Assembly (NCBI RefSeq): GCF_900094565.1
Contig: NZ_FMAF01000020.1
Coordinates: forward strand, 40,828 to 104,827
From: Martinezella lusitana
GTDB lineage: Bacteria > Pseudomonadota > Alphaproteobacteria > Rhizobiales > Rhizobiaceae
Reading direction: 5' to 3'
DNA: 64,000 nucleotides
Part shown: piece by piece, positions 42,606 to 51,032 of the stretch
How positions within the stretch are numbered: the stretch's first letter is position 1
Layout of the letters: the number at the start of each line of letters is the position of its first letter
Notes under the pieces: model-generated
What the model saw: the letters and a program-made list of their open reading frames with translations, nothing else
Told to the model about the DNA's origin: nothing
The model's database searches: none
Made by a program: the position numbers and the translations under genes

Positions 42606-43196
42606 ATGTTTCTCTCGGAGCCCCAAATGCCTCTTTACGACCCCCGGACCACCGCGCTTATTTCCATCGACCTGCAAGGCCTCGTTCTCAGCCTGCCGCT
42701 TGCCCCCTATTCCGCTCAACAGATCGTTGCGAATACAGTTGCGATCGCGAACAAGCTGAAGGCCGATGGCGGAACCACCGTTTTTGTAACGGTTGGATTT
42801 TCCTCGGACTATACCGACGCTGTCAATCAGCCCACCGACGAAACCTTCGCCCTTCCCGCCGGAGGCTTGTCGCCGGCCGCCCTGGCGGCACCCATCGAAA
42901 TCGCCGCGCTGACGCCGGATGTCGCGATCGTCAAACGCCAATGGAGCGCCTTCTACGGCACCGAACTCGATCTGCAGCTTCGTCGCCGCGGCATCAAAAC
43001 GCTGATCCTGACCGGTGTCGCCACCAATTTCGGCGTCGAATCGACGGTGCGCGATGCCCATGCGGCAAATTATGCCGTCATCGTCGCTGAGGACGCGGTG
43101 ACGACTTTTTCCCAGGAAATGCAGGATTTCGCCTGCACGAAGGTATTGCCGCGACTGTCGCGCATTCGCAAGACGGAAGAAATTCTAGCAAATTGA
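42606..43196 (+). CDS. Isochorismatase-fold hydrolase lacking the nucleophilic cysteine
   Basis: A 196-residue protein of the isochorismatase/cysteine hydrolase fold. Catalytic Asp is in 'ALISIDLQGLVL' and Lys in 'VAIVKRQWSAFYGTELD'. The cis-peptide and cysteine loop reads 'LTGVATNFGVESTVRDA', with Gly where amidohydrolases have Cys. True isochorismatases such as EntB also lack this Cys. The start could be ATG 42606 (GAGG 7-8 bases upstream) or ATG 42627 (GGAG 7 bases upstream). It is paired with the divergent TetR gene. Substrate unknown. Confidence 0.88.
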   Translation: MFLSEPQMPLYDPRTTALISIDLQGLVLSLPLAPYSAQQIVANTVAIANKLKADGGTTVFVTVGFSSDYTDAVNQPTDETFALPAGGLSPAALAAPIEIAALTPDVAIVKRQWSAFYGTELDLQLRRRGIKTLILTGVATNFGVESTVRDAHAANYAVIVAEDAVTTFSQEMQDFACTKVLPRLSRIRKTEEILAN

Positions 43197-43341
43197 TCCG
43201 TCGGAGGTGACGGCCTAAGCGGGCGGCGGGCGGTCGCTCATCAGCCAGCGGCGATTGAACGTGGATTACCCTCGCTTCCTTTTCAAGGTAATCTCGCCGC
43301 AAATCACCTCGGCTGACGCCGACCGCCTTTCAAGGATATGC

Positions 43342-44388
43342 ATGGTTTCGCTCCTGGTTCGCACTTTCCAAACTATCGGCCAAACTATCGGCAAATTTTC
43401 CCTCATCGCCACGATCAGCACGGGTCTCATTGCCGGCGATGCGCTGGCGCAGCAGGCGGGGCCGACGCCCGGCAGTGCCAAGGCGATCTTCGGGGCTGTG
43501 ACGCTGCCGACGCAGGGACCGACGCAATCGATCGGCTTTTATGCCAAGGGCTGCCTTGCCGGTGCCGTGGCGCTGCCCACCGACGGGCCGACCTGGCAGG
43601 CCATGCGCCTGTCGCGCAACCGTCGCTGGGGCCGGCCTGACATGATCGGCCTTCTCGAGCGCCTGTCACGCGATGCGGCAAAGCATGACGGCTGGCCGGG
43701 CCTGCTTGTCGGCGACATCTCGCAGCCGCGCGGCGGCCCGATGTTCAACGGCCATGCCTCGCACCAGATCGGCCTCGATGCCGATGTCTGGCTGACGCCC
43801 ATGCCTCCGCACAAGCTGACGGTCGCGGAACGCGAGACCCTGCCCTTCACCTCGATGCTGGCGAAGGACAAGTTCCTGACCATCAACGACAGGGTCTGGA
43901 CGCCGGCGCATGCCCGCCTGCTGATGCGCGCGGCCAGCTACCCCGAGGTCGAGCGCATCTTCGTCAATCCGGCCATCAAGAAAAAGATGTGCGATACATG
44001 GACCGGCGACCGCAGCAATCTCGGCAAGCTGCGCCCGGAATATGGACATGACTCGCATTTCCATATCCGTATCCGCTGCCCGGCCGGCTCGGTCGGCTGC
44101 ACGCCGCAGGCGCCTGTTGCGGCCGGCGACGGCTGCGACAAGACGCTCGCCTGGTGGCTTGGCCCCGAACCGTGGGCAAAGCCGAAGCCCGACACGAAGC
44201 CGCCTGCAAAGCCCCGCGAGATCATGGTTTCGGATCTGCCCAGGGCCTGCCAGGCCGTGGTGGCCGCGCCGCCGGTCGCTTCCGTTCGTGCTGCCACCTA
44301 TGGCGCCACGGGTATCGGCGCGTCCGCGGAAACGGAGACGATGCCGATCTCCGGCAATACGCCGCCCGGCCAGATCCCGCAGCAGTGA
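43342..44388 (+). CDS. mepA: Penicillin-insensitive murein endopeptidase
   Basis: A 348-residue periplasmic LAS-type metallopeptidase (M74 family) that cuts peptidoglycan cross-links. A signal sequence lies near residues 15-37 ('FSLIATISTGLIAGDALAQQ'). Zinc motifs are visible as 'GHASHQIGLDADVWL' (near residue 140) and 'HDSHFHIRIRCP' (near residue 235). The about 90-residue C-terminal tail is Pro/Ala/Lys-rich and probably disordered. ATG 43342 is preferred with AAGGA 6 bases ahead; the longer frame adds 29 residues before the signal. Confidence 0.92.
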   Translation: MVSLLVRTFQTIGQTIGKFSLIATISTGLIAGDALAQQAGPTPGSAKAIFGAVTLPTQGPTQSIGFYAKGCLAGAVALPTDGPTWQAMRLSRNRRWGRPDMIGLLERLSRDAAKHDGWPGLLVGDISQPRGGPMFNGHASHQIGLDADVWLTPMPPHKLTVAERETLPFTSMLAKDKFLTINDRVWTPAHARLLMRAASYPEVERIFVNPAIKKKMCDTWTGDRSNLGKLRPEYGHDSHFHIRIRCPAGSVGCTPQAPVAAGDGCDKTLAWWLGPEPWAKPKPDTKPPAKPREIMVSDLPRACQAVVAAPPVASVRAATYGATGIGASAETETMPISGNTPPGQIPQQ

Positions 44389-44487
44389 GGCTCGGATGGT
44401 CCTTGCCGGAGCGGCCTTTCAAAACGCCTCCCCTTGGTATAGAAGGCGGATAAATCGATTGAAAGTACTGGGTGGAGCAAGAGTTTC

Positions 44488-44868
44488 ATGGCCGGCGGCA
44501 AAAGCATCGCGCTGATCGCGCACGATCAGAAAAAGGATGCGATGGCGGAGTTTGCGCGGCGTAACCAAGCCGCCCTTGCCGATTGGCATATCGTCGCGAC
44601 CGGCACGACCGGCGGCCGCGTGCTCGACGCTTGCCCTGATCTCAAGGTCACCCGCCTGAAAAGCGGGCCGCTTGGCGGCGACCAGCAGATCGGTGCGCTG
44701 ATCGCCACCGGCGAGATCGACATGCTCGTCTTCTTCATCGACCCCCTCACCCCGCTGCCGCACGATGTCGACGTGAAGGCATTGACGCGGCTTGCCGTTG
44801 TCTACGACATTCCGATGGCGCTCAACGAATCCACCGCCGAGCGGCTGATCAAAACACTGAACCATTAA
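44488..44868 (+). CDS. mgsA: Methylglyoxal synthase
   Basis: A 126-residue enzyme that converts dihydroxyacetone phosphate to methylglyoxal and phosphate, a bypass of lower glycolysis. 'IALIAHDQKKDAMAEF', 'IVATGTTGGRVLD' (phosphate loop), 'KSGPLGGDQQIGALI' and 'DMLVFFIDPLTPLPHDVDVK' are the family motifs, including the catalytic Asp. It is short compared with E. coli MgsA (about 150) but complete in the core. It sits 34 bases before glk, linking it to sugar-phosphate metabolism. Confidence 0.95.
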   Translation: MAGGKSIALIAHDQKKDAMAEFARRNQAALADWHIVATGTTGGRVLDACPDLKVTRLKSGPLGGDQQIGALIATGEIDMLVFFIDPLTPLPHDVDVKALTRLAVVYDIPMALNESTAERLIKTLNH

Positions 44869-44902
44869 TCCGCCTTGCCGGCGGCAGACCACGGACCTGG
44901 CC

Positions 44903-45925
44903 ATGCCCGAGCTCAATCACAGCGATGCCCCCCTGCCTTTTCCGATTCTCATCGGCGATATCGGCGGAACCAATGCGCGTTTCTCGATCCTTGCCGATGC
45001 GAATTCCGAACAGGAGCATTTTCCTGTCGTGCAGACGGCGAATTTCGAGACGATCGACGATGCGATCAAGCTGATCCTCGAAAAGAGCAAGGTCCAGCCC
45101 CGCGCCGCGATCCTTGCCATGGCCGGCCCCGTGCAGGGCGATGAAATTCCGCTGACCAATTGCGACTGGGTGATCCGCCCGAAGACCATGATCGCCAATC
45201 TCGGCATCGAGGACGTGCTGGTCATCAATGACTTCGAGGCGCAGGCGCTGGCAATCGCCGACGTTGCCGACGAGCATCGCGAAACCATCGGTGAGACAGG
45301 GGACAGCATGGCCGCCTCGCGCGCCGTGCTCGGACCGGGCACCGGGCTTGGCGTCGCCGGCCTGATCCACACCCAGCATCAGTGGATACCGGTGCCGGGC
45401 GAAGGCGGCCATATCGATCTTGGGCCGCGCACGGAACGAGACCTGCAGATCTGGCCGCATCTGGAAGCCATTGAAGGCCGCATCTCGGCCGAGCAGATCA
45501 TTTGCGGTCGCGGGCTGCAGAACCTCTATCATGCCATCTGCAAGGTCGACGGCGTCGAGCCGAGCCTGAAGGAGCCCGCCGATATCACCACCCATGCGCT
45601 TGCCGGCACCAATGCGCAGGCCGAGGAGACGCTGACGCTCTTCGTCACCTATCTCGGTCGCCTTGCCGGCGATATCGCCATGATCTTCATGGCGCGCGGC
45701 GGCGTCTATCTTTCCGGCGGCATCTCGCAAAAGATCCTACCGGCGCTGCAGAAGCCGGAATTCCGCGCAGCCTTTGAAGACAAGGCGCCGCATACCGAAA
45801 TGATGAAGACGATCCCGACCTATGTCGTCGTCAATCCGCTGGCTGCGCTTTCCGGCCTTGCGGCCTACGCCCGCAAGCCGTCGAGCTTCGGGCTTGCGAC
45901 CGACGGCCGCCGCTGGCGGCCTTGA
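44903..45925 (+). CDS. glk: Glucokinase
   Basis: A 340-residue ATP-dependent glucose kinase of the bacterial Glk family. The phosphate-1 motif 'LIGDIGGTNARFSIL' is at residues 14-28, 'VLVINDFEAQALAI' holds the catalytic Asp, 'VLGPGTGLGVAGLI' is the phosphate-2 region and 'EGGHIDLGPRTERD' the sugar-binding Glu/His. It is followed by a 208-base gap before the ABC exporter. Confidence 0.96.
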   Translation: MPELNHSDAPLPFPILIGDIGGTNARFSILADANSEQEHFPVVQTANFETIDDAIKLILEKSKVQPRAAILAMAGPVQGDEIPLTNCDWVIRPKTMIANLGIEDVLVINDFEAQALAIADVADEHRETIGETGDSMAASRAVLGPGTGLGVAGLIHTQHQWIPVPGEGGHIDLGPRTERDLQIWPHLEAIEGRISAEQIICGRGLQNLYHAICKVDGVEPSLKEPADITTHALAGTNAQAEETLTLFVTYLGRLAGDIAMIFMARGGVYLSGGISQKILPALQKPEFRAAFEDKAPHTEMMKTIPTYVVVNPLAALSGLAAYARKPSSFGLATDGRRWRP

Positions 45926-46133
45926 TCGCTTCCAACAGCCGATGGCGCATCGAAACTACCGGCGCGTTATGCCTTTTTGAAGAAGCCGCCTTCCTCTATA
46001 ATAAGGTCGGCTCCGAGATCGGCCTTAACCAGTGCCGCAGGCCATCCCTAGCCAAAGCCGTCCTAACTCTTTATAGAGCCGCGGCAGCATGTGCCGTGCG
46101 CGGCTCACTTGGTTTGAGACAGGAAACCGATTT

Positions 46134-47927
46134 TTGAAGTCGCCCAACACGAAAAAGACCGATATCGACAGCGAAGCCATTACCGTTGTCCTGAAGCGCG
46201 TTATAGCTGAAAACGGCCGTGATCATGTCTGGGGCTATTCGGTCGCAATCTTTTGCCTCGTTGTCGTCGCAGCATCCACAGCAATGATGGCCTTTGTGAT
46301 GAGGCCGATCGTCAACGGAGCCTTCTACGAGCGCCGCGCCGAAGTCATGTGGCTGATTTGTCTTGCCATATTTGCGGCTTTTATAGCGCGTGGTTTTGCC
46401 GGCTATTTTCAATCGGTCATTCTGTCCAAGATCGGCAATGACATCATTGCTCGCTATCAACGGCGCCTCTATGCGCATCTGATGACGCTGTCGGTCGGTT
46501 TTTTCAGTGAAGCGCGCTCGGCTCAGATTGCCGCGCGGGTCAGCCAGAACGTTTCCGGCATCCGCGATGTGATGAACCTCGTCATCACGTCTACGGCGCG
46601 CGACTTTCTGTCATTCGTCTTTCTGCTCGGCAACATGGTCTATCAGGACCCATTGCTCAGCCTTATCTTTTTCGTCATTGCCCCACCTGTCTTTCTGGCC
46701 TTGCGCCACATCTCAAGGCGCCTGCGCGCCGTCACGCGCGAGGCGGTCGTTCTCAACAGCCGCGTGCTCGGCGCGATGCAGGAAACCATTCAAGGCATTT
46801 CCATCGTCAAAGCCTTCACGATGGAGCCCGAACTCGACCGCAAGATCAACAAGCTGATTACGGCGGCAGAGAATCGGCAAAACCGTATTGTTCGCATTTC
46901 CGAGCGTAACGGCCCGCTGATCGAAACGGTTGCCGGCTTTGCCGTCGCCGGTGTTTTTGCCTATGCCGCCTACCGTTCGATTTATGAAAATGTGCCGCCA
47001 GGCGCAGTGTTTTCCTTCATCGTGTCACTGCTTTTGGCTTATGATCCGGCCCGCCGCCTCGCGAAATTGCAGACGCAGCTTGAACGCGCGGTCGTCAATG
47101 CACGGATGATCTACGAACTGCTCGACATGGAGCCGCGCCAGCGCGATCTGCCCGAAGCCAAGGCGCTGGTTGTCACCGAGGCCCGCATCGAATTTCGTGG
47201 CGTCCACTTCGCCTATGGCGACGATACTGTTCTGGACGACGTGAGCTTCGTTGCCGAAGGCGGACAGACGACGGCGCTCGTCGGCCCTTCCGGCGCCGGC
47301 AAGTCCACCGTCATCAATCTCATTCCGCGCTTCTACGACCCGAAGGCCGGTAGCATCTTCATCGACGGGCAGGATATCAGCCACATCACCAAGCAGTCGC
47401 TGCGCCAGCATCTCGCCTACGTCTCGCAGCAGCCCTATCTCTTCGAAGGCTCGATCCGCGACAACATCCGTTATGGCCGCCCTGACGCGACCGACGCGGA
47501 GATCGAAGAGGCAGCCCGCCTCGCTTACGCCGATGATTTCATCATGGCGCAGTCGCAGGGCTACGACACGCCCGTCGGCGAAAACGGCGTGACGCTTTCC
47601 GGCGGCCAGCGGCAGCGCCTGTCGATCGCCCGCGCGCTGGTGCGCAATGCGCCGATCCTCCTGCTCGACGAGGCGACCTCCGCGCTCGACACGGAATCGG
47701 AAGCGGCCGTGCAGAAGGCGCTGGACGAAGCCATGAGCGGCCGCACGGTCGTCGTCATCGCTCACCGCCTGTCGACCGTCGTTCGAGCCGAGAAGATCAT
47801 CGTCATGCAGAATGGGCGTGTCGTCGAAGAGGGCAACCACGAGACGCTTGCGGAGGCCGACAATGGCCTTTACGCTCGCCTCAACAACCTTCAGCGGCCG
47901 GCCGTTTCCGGCAACTCCCGCAAATGA
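46134..47927 (+). CDS. MsbA-like ABC exporter (fused membrane and ATPase domains)
   Basis: A protein of about 597 residues. It has six membrane helices in the first 330 residues ('VAIFCLVVVAASTAMMAFVM' onward), then an ATPase domain with Walker A GPSGAGKST near residue 388, signature 'LSGGQRQRLSIARALV' and Walker B 'ILLLDEATSALD'. It resembles lipid flippases of the MsbA type, but the substrate cannot be told from sequence. The start is set at TTG 46134 with AGGAAA upstream; an in-frame ATG at 46089 is the alternative. dapB follows by 15 bases. Confidence 0.9.
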   Translation: MKSPNTKKTDIDSEAITVVLKRVIAENGRDHVWGYSVAIFCLVVVAASTAMMAFVMRPIVNGAFYERRAEVMWLICLAIFAAFIARGFAGYFQSVILSKIGNDIIARYQRRLYAHLMTLSVGFFSEARSAQIAARVSQNVSGIRDVMNLVITSTARDFLSFVFLLGNMVYQDPLLSLIFFVIAPPVFLALRHISRRLRAVTREAVVLNSRVLGAMQETIQGISIVKAFTMEPELDRKINKLITAAENRQNRIVRISERNGPLIETVAGFAVAGVFAYAAYRSIYENVPPGAVFSFIVSLLLAYDPARRLAKLQTQLERAVVNARMIYELLDMEPRQRDLPEAKALVVTEARIEFRGVHFAYGDDTVLDDVSFVAEGGQTTALVGPSGAGKSTVINLIPRFYDPKAGSIFIDGQDISHITKQSLRQHLAYVSQQPYLFEGSIRDNIRYGRPDATDAEIEEAARLAYADDFIMAQSQGYDTPVGENGVTLSGGQRQRLSIARALVRNAPILLLDEATSALDTESEAAVQKALDEAMSGRTVVVIAHRLSTVVRAEKIIVMQNGRVVEEGNHETLAEADNGLYARLNNLQRPAVSGNSRK

Positions 47928-47942
47928 GACGATAGAGACGAC

Positions 47943-48767
47943 ATGAGCGACGATGCGATGAAGCTGGTGGTGGTTGGCGCGGCGGGCCGCATGGGGCAGG
48001 CTCTGATCCGCCTCATTCACGCCACCGAGGGCCTGACCTTGCATGCCGCCGTCGCGCGTCCCGGATCCGTCTTCATCGGCAAGGATGCCGGCGAGATTGC
48101 CGGGTTGGGGCCGATCGGCGTTCCCGTCACCGACGATCCGCTTTCCGCCTTTCTGCATGCCGAAGGCGTCATCGATTTCACGACGCCGGCAACCAGCGTC
48201 ACCTTCGCCGGGCTTGCCGCGCAGGCGCGCATCGTCCACATCATCGGCACGACGGGATGCACGGCCGAAGACGAAGCCAAGTTCCAGGCGGCGGCGCGCC
48301 ACGCCCGCATCGTCAAATCGGGCAATATGGGCCTCGGCATCAACCTTTTGAGCGTGCTCGTCGAGCAGGCGGCACGCGCCCTTCCCTCCGCCGACTGGGA
48401 TATCGAAGTGCTGGAGATGCATCACCGGCACAAGGTGGATGCGCCCTCGGGCACCGCACTTCTGCTCGGCCAGGCCGCAGCCAAGGGGCGCGGCATCGAT
48501 CTCGACGACAATTCCGTGCGCGTGCGCGATGGCCATACCGGCCCGCGTCCGGCTGGCACGATCGGCTTTGCGACCCTGCGCGGCGGCGGCGTGGTCGGCG
48601 ATCACTCGGTCATCTTCGCCGGCGAGAGCGAGCGGCTGACCCTGTCCCACAGCGCCGGCGACCGTTCGCTGTTTGCCCGGGGCGCGCTGCAAGCCGCTCT
48701 CTGGGCGCGCGACAGGAAACCCGGCTTCTATTCCATGCTCGATGTTCTCGGGCTCTCCACACGTTGA
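47943..48767 (+). CDS. dapB: 4-hydroxy-tetrahydrodipicolinate reductase
   Basis: A 274-residue enzyme of lysine/diaminopimelate biosynthesis. The NAD(P)-binding 'LVVVGAAGRMGQALIRLI' is N-terminal; 'IDFTTPATSVTFA' and the signature 'EMHHRHKVDAPSGTALLLG' (catalytic His and Lys) follow. Full length. It lies 15 bases after the ABC exporter gene and ends just before the hairpin of repeat copy C. Confidence 0.97.
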   Translation: MSDDAMKLVVVGAAGRMGQALIRLIHATEGLTLHAAVARPGSVFIGKDAGEIAGLGPIGVPVTDDPLSAFLHAEGVIDFTTPATSVTFAGLAAQARIVHIIGTTGCTAEDEAKFQAAARHARIVKSGNMGLGINLLSVLVEQAARALPSADWDIEVLEMHHRHKVDAPSGTALLLGQAAAKGRGIDLDDNSVRVRDGHTGPRPAGTIGFATLRGGGVVGDHSVIFAGESERLTLSHSAGDRSLFARGALQAALWARDRKPGFYSMLDVLGLSTR

Positions 48768-48776
48768 CCTGATCCT

Positions 48777-48819
48777 GGAGCGGATCGGCATGGAACTGCC
48801 GATCCGCTCCAGCCTTTTA
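48777..48819 (+). terminator. Hairpin after dapB, terminator-like
   Basis: A perfect 14-bp stem (48777-48790 with 48797-48810), 6-base loop, then AGCCTTTTA. It lies 9 bases after the dapB stop. It is also the 5' hairpin of repeat copy C, so the repeat probably provides the terminator. Confidence 0.7.
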
Positions 48820-48872
48820 TTGTCTCGCAATTCCGGACGGAAAAACACTACACACTTTTCCTGGAATTGCTT
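48777..48872. repeat. Rhizobial intergenic repeat, copy C
   Basis: A 96-base element with the same order as copy B: a long hairpin (GGAGCGG...CCGCTCC), the core CGCAATTCCGGACGGAAAA, and CACTTTTCCTGGAATTGCTT. It fills the dapB-gpmA gap and ends about 18 bases before the gpmA start, so it forms most of the gpmA leader. Confidence 0.8.
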
Positions 48873-48889
48873 CATTAAGGAGAAATTTT

Positions 48890-49525
48890 ATGAGCGGTAC
48901 TCTTGTCCTCGTTCGCCATGGCCAGAGCGACTGGAATTTGAAGAATCTCTTTACCGGCTGGAAGGATCCCGATCTGACCGCCCTCGGCATCGAGGAAGCC
49001 AAGACGGGCGGCAAGGCGCTTGCCGACTACGGCATCAAATACGACATCGCCTTCACGTCGGCCCTCGTCCGCGCCCAGCACACGCTGAAGATCATCCTTG
49101 ATGAAATCGGCCAGCCCGGGCTCGAGACCATCAAGGATCAGGCACTGAACGAGCGCGACTACGGCGATCTCTCCGGCCTCAACAAGGATGACGCCCGCGC
49201 CAAATGGGGTGAGGAACAGGTGCACATCTGGCGCCGCTCCTACGACGTGCCCCCGCCCGGCGGCGAAAGCCTGCGCGACACCGGCGCCCGCGTCTGGCCC
49301 TATTATCTGACGGAAATCCTGCCGCGCGTGCTCGCCGGCAAGAACGTGCTGGTCGCCGCCCACGGCAACTCGCTGCGCTCGCTCGTCATGGTTCTCGACC
49401 GATTGAGCAAGGAACAGATCCTGGCGCTCAACCTCGCGACCGGCGTGCCGATGGTCTACAAGCTCAAGGCCGACTCCACCGTCGCCTCGAAGGAAGTCCT
49501 TGGCGACATGTCCGGCGCGCATTGA
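48890..49525 (+). CDS. gpmA: 2,3-bisphosphoglycerate-dependent phosphoglycerate mutase
   Basis: A 211-residue glycolytic enzyme. The phosphohistidine motif 'LVLVRHGQSDWNLKNLFTGW' is at residues 4-23, 'LNERDYGDLSGLNKDDA' and 'GESLRDTGARVWPYY' follow, and 'VLVAAHGNSLRSLV' holds the second His. It is about 35 residues shorter than E. coli GpmA, which is normal for alphaproteobacteria. AAGGAG is 9 bases before the ATG. Confidence 0.96.
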   Translation: MSGTLVLVRHGQSDWNLKNLFTGWKDPDLTALGIEEAKTGGKALADYGIKYDIAFTSALVRAQHTLKIILDEIGQPGLETIKDQALNERDYGDLSGLNKDDARAKWGEEQVHIWRRSYDVPPPGGESLRDTGARVWPYYLTEILPRVLAGKNVLVAAHGNSLRSLVMVLDRLSKEQILALNLATGVPMVYKLKADSTVASKEVLGDMSGAH

Positions 49526-49552
49526 GCGTCATCTAAACTAGCTATCTCCGAA

Positions 49553-49715
49553 AAGCCCCTGGCCCTCTCCCCGTTTGACGGGGAGAGGGGACGACCTCTC
49601 TTGCGGCAAACTCTTGACTCTTATTAGGTTGAGAAGCGACGGAGGGTGCGTCTTTCCCCTTCTCCCCGCCGGCAGGGAGAAGGTGGCCGACAGGCCGGAT
49701 GAGGGGCCGCGCCCC
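49553..49715. repeat. Double-hairpin intergenic repeat between gpmA and phnF
   Basis: Two inverted repeats: an 11-bp stem (49563-49573 with 49579-49589, loop TTTGA) and a 9-bp stem (49658-49666 with 49675-49683), followed by GGCCGACAGGCCGGATGAGGGG. This CCCTCTCCCCG/CTTCTCCCCG type of element is widespread between genes in rhizobia and other proteobacteria. It lies between the 3' ends of two convergent genes and may terminate both. Confidence 0.7.
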
Positions 49716-49719
49716 AACC

Positions 49720-50454
49720 TCAATTCTCGATCGTGAACCGCACCCTGTCGGCGGCGAAGCGGGAGATCGAGTATTGGACCGGCACGTTGTCGAGATCGGT
49801 GTTCAGCGCCTGTGTGATCAGGACGATGGCGCCGGGAGATAGCTGAAGATCGGCGAGATCGCTCTCGTCGGCATGGGTCGCGGTAATCTCGGTGATGACG
49901 CGCACATAGTCCGGCACGCCAAGCTCCCGAAACGCCTTGGTGATCGATCCCGTCGCCCGGTAGATCTCGGCGATATTGCCAAACCGATCCGCCGGGAACC
50001 AGCTGGTGGCGCGCGATACCGGACGGTGATCCGCTTGACCGAGCGTTTCCAGGCGCACGAGTGGCGTACCGGTCTTGATCTTGAGGTGCCGGGCCACCTC
50101 CGCGCTCGCTGCCTCGTCGCTCGTCGCAAGCAGGACGCTGCGGGTCTCGCGCACCTGATCGCCGATGCCCTGCGAGAAACGTGTCCGCTTCGAAATCGGG
50201 AAGCTCAGCCGCTCCTTGCGCTCGATCAGCGTACCGCGCCCCTGCACAGCCCTGACGATGCCTTCCTGCGCCAGCGCGGCGAGCGCGCTGCGAATGGTAT
50301 GCCGGTTGACCCCGAACTGCAGCGCCAGCGTCGTTTCCGGCGGCACCATGCCGCTTTCGTCGAAGTCGCCGTGATTGATCGACATCCGTATTCGGTCGGC
50401 GATCTGCCGCCAGAGCGCCACGCCTGTCTGCCTTTGAATCCTCTGCCCTGCCAT
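49720..50454 (-). CDS. phnF: Phosphonate operon regulator PhnF (GntR/HutC family)
   Basis: A 244-residue regulator. The winged helix 'LWRQIADRIRMSINHGDFDE' and 'LALQFGVNRHTIRSALAALA' is followed by a UTRA effector domain ('PLVRLETLGQADHRPVSRAT', ending 'NVPVQYSISRFAADRVRFTI'). The ATG at 50454 gives a length like E. coli PhnF and has GAGTGGG upstream; the GTG at 50493 has no site. It is divergent from phnG, with palindromes between, so it most likely represses the C-P lyase operon and itself. Confidence 0.93.
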   Translation of the reverse strand: MAGQRIQRQTGVALWRQIADRIRMSINHGDFDESGMVPPETTLALQFGVNRHTIRSALAALAQEGIVRAVQGRGTLIERKERLSFPISKRTRFSQGIGDQVRETRSVLLATSDEAASAEVARHLKIKTGTPLVRLETLGQADHRPVSRATSWFPADRFGNIAEIYRATGSITKAFRELGVPDYVRVITEITATHADESDLADLQLSPGAIVLITQALNTDLDNVPVQYSISRFAADRVRFTIEN

Positions 50455-50496
50455 TTCGCCCACTCGCCCTGTCACACGCTTGTCACGACTCACTAA

Positions 50497-50510
50497 TAGA
50501 TATAAATCTA
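50497..50510. promoter_or_regulatory. Palindrome in the phnF-phnG promoter region
   Basis: TAGAT-ATAA-ATCTA inverted repeat, 14 bases. It lies in the divergent region, 12 bases from the second palindrome. Confidence 0.45.
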
Positions 50511-50521
50511 TCTTGTATGGT

Positions 50522-50539
50522 TGTCTATATCAATAGACA
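50522..50539. promoter_or_regulatory. Putative PhnF operator upstream of phnG
   Basis: Perfect 7-bp arms TGTCTAT and ATAGACA around ATCA. The GTCTA...TAGAC core resembles HutC/PhnF-family operator halves. It is 17 bases before the phnG start, overlapping the region where the promoter should be. Confidence 0.6.
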
Positions 50540-50555
50540 TTTAGAGGAAGGCGCG

Positions 50556-51032
50556 ATGAATTCAGCACAAAGGCAGGAAGCAGCCGCACAGGAGCGTCGG
50601 GAGCGCAAACGTGTTGCCGATCTTCTGGCACAGGCCCAGCGCGACGAGCTCGACGCAGCCTGGGAAGCATTGCCGAGCAAGCCGGCGGTACAGCCGGTGC
50701 GCGGACCGGAAACGGGGCTCGTCATGGTGCGCGGCCGCATCGGCGGCGGTGGTTCCCCCTTCAATCTCGGCGAGGTCACGGTGACGCGCGCCTCCATCCG
50801 GCTGGCATCCGGCACCATAGGCCATGCGCATGCACTCGGCACGGATCGCGAGAAGGCACGGCTTTCGGCCATATTCGATGCCCTCTGGCAGCAGTCGGCC
50901 ACCAAGGAATTCGTCGAGAAGGCGATCCTGCAGCCGGTCACCGAGCGCATCGCAGACTATGATCGCAAGCGCGCGGAGGAAACGGCCGCTACCCGCGTCG
51001 ATTTCTTCACCATGGTTCGCGGAGAAGACTGA
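50556..51032 (+). CDS. phnG: C-P lyase complex subunit PhnG
   Basis: A 158-residue subunit of the carbon-phosphorus lyase core complex (PhnGHIJ). 'RVADLLAQAQRDELDAAWEA' and 'FNLGEVTVTRASIRLASGTI' followed by 'GHAHALGTDREKARLSAIFD' match PhnG. With PhnI, PhnH and PhnL it attaches alkylphosphonate to the ribose of ATP, displacing adenine. ATG 50556 has AGGAAGG 5 bases upstream; the ORF extension to 50517 lies in the operator. It overlaps phnH by one base. Confidence 0.95.
   Translation: MNSAQRQEAAAQERRERKRVADLLAQAQRDELDAAWEALPSKPAVQPVRGPETGLVMVRGRIGGGGSPFNLGEVTVTRASIRLASGTIGHAHALGTDREKARLSAIFDALWQQSATKEFVEKAILQPVTERIADYDRKRAEETAATRVDFFTMVRGED

Noticed and set aside
47025..48875. A 616-codon minus-strand ORF opposite the ABC exporter and dapB
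   Set aside because: Lies antisense to two well-supported genes; no recognisable domain.
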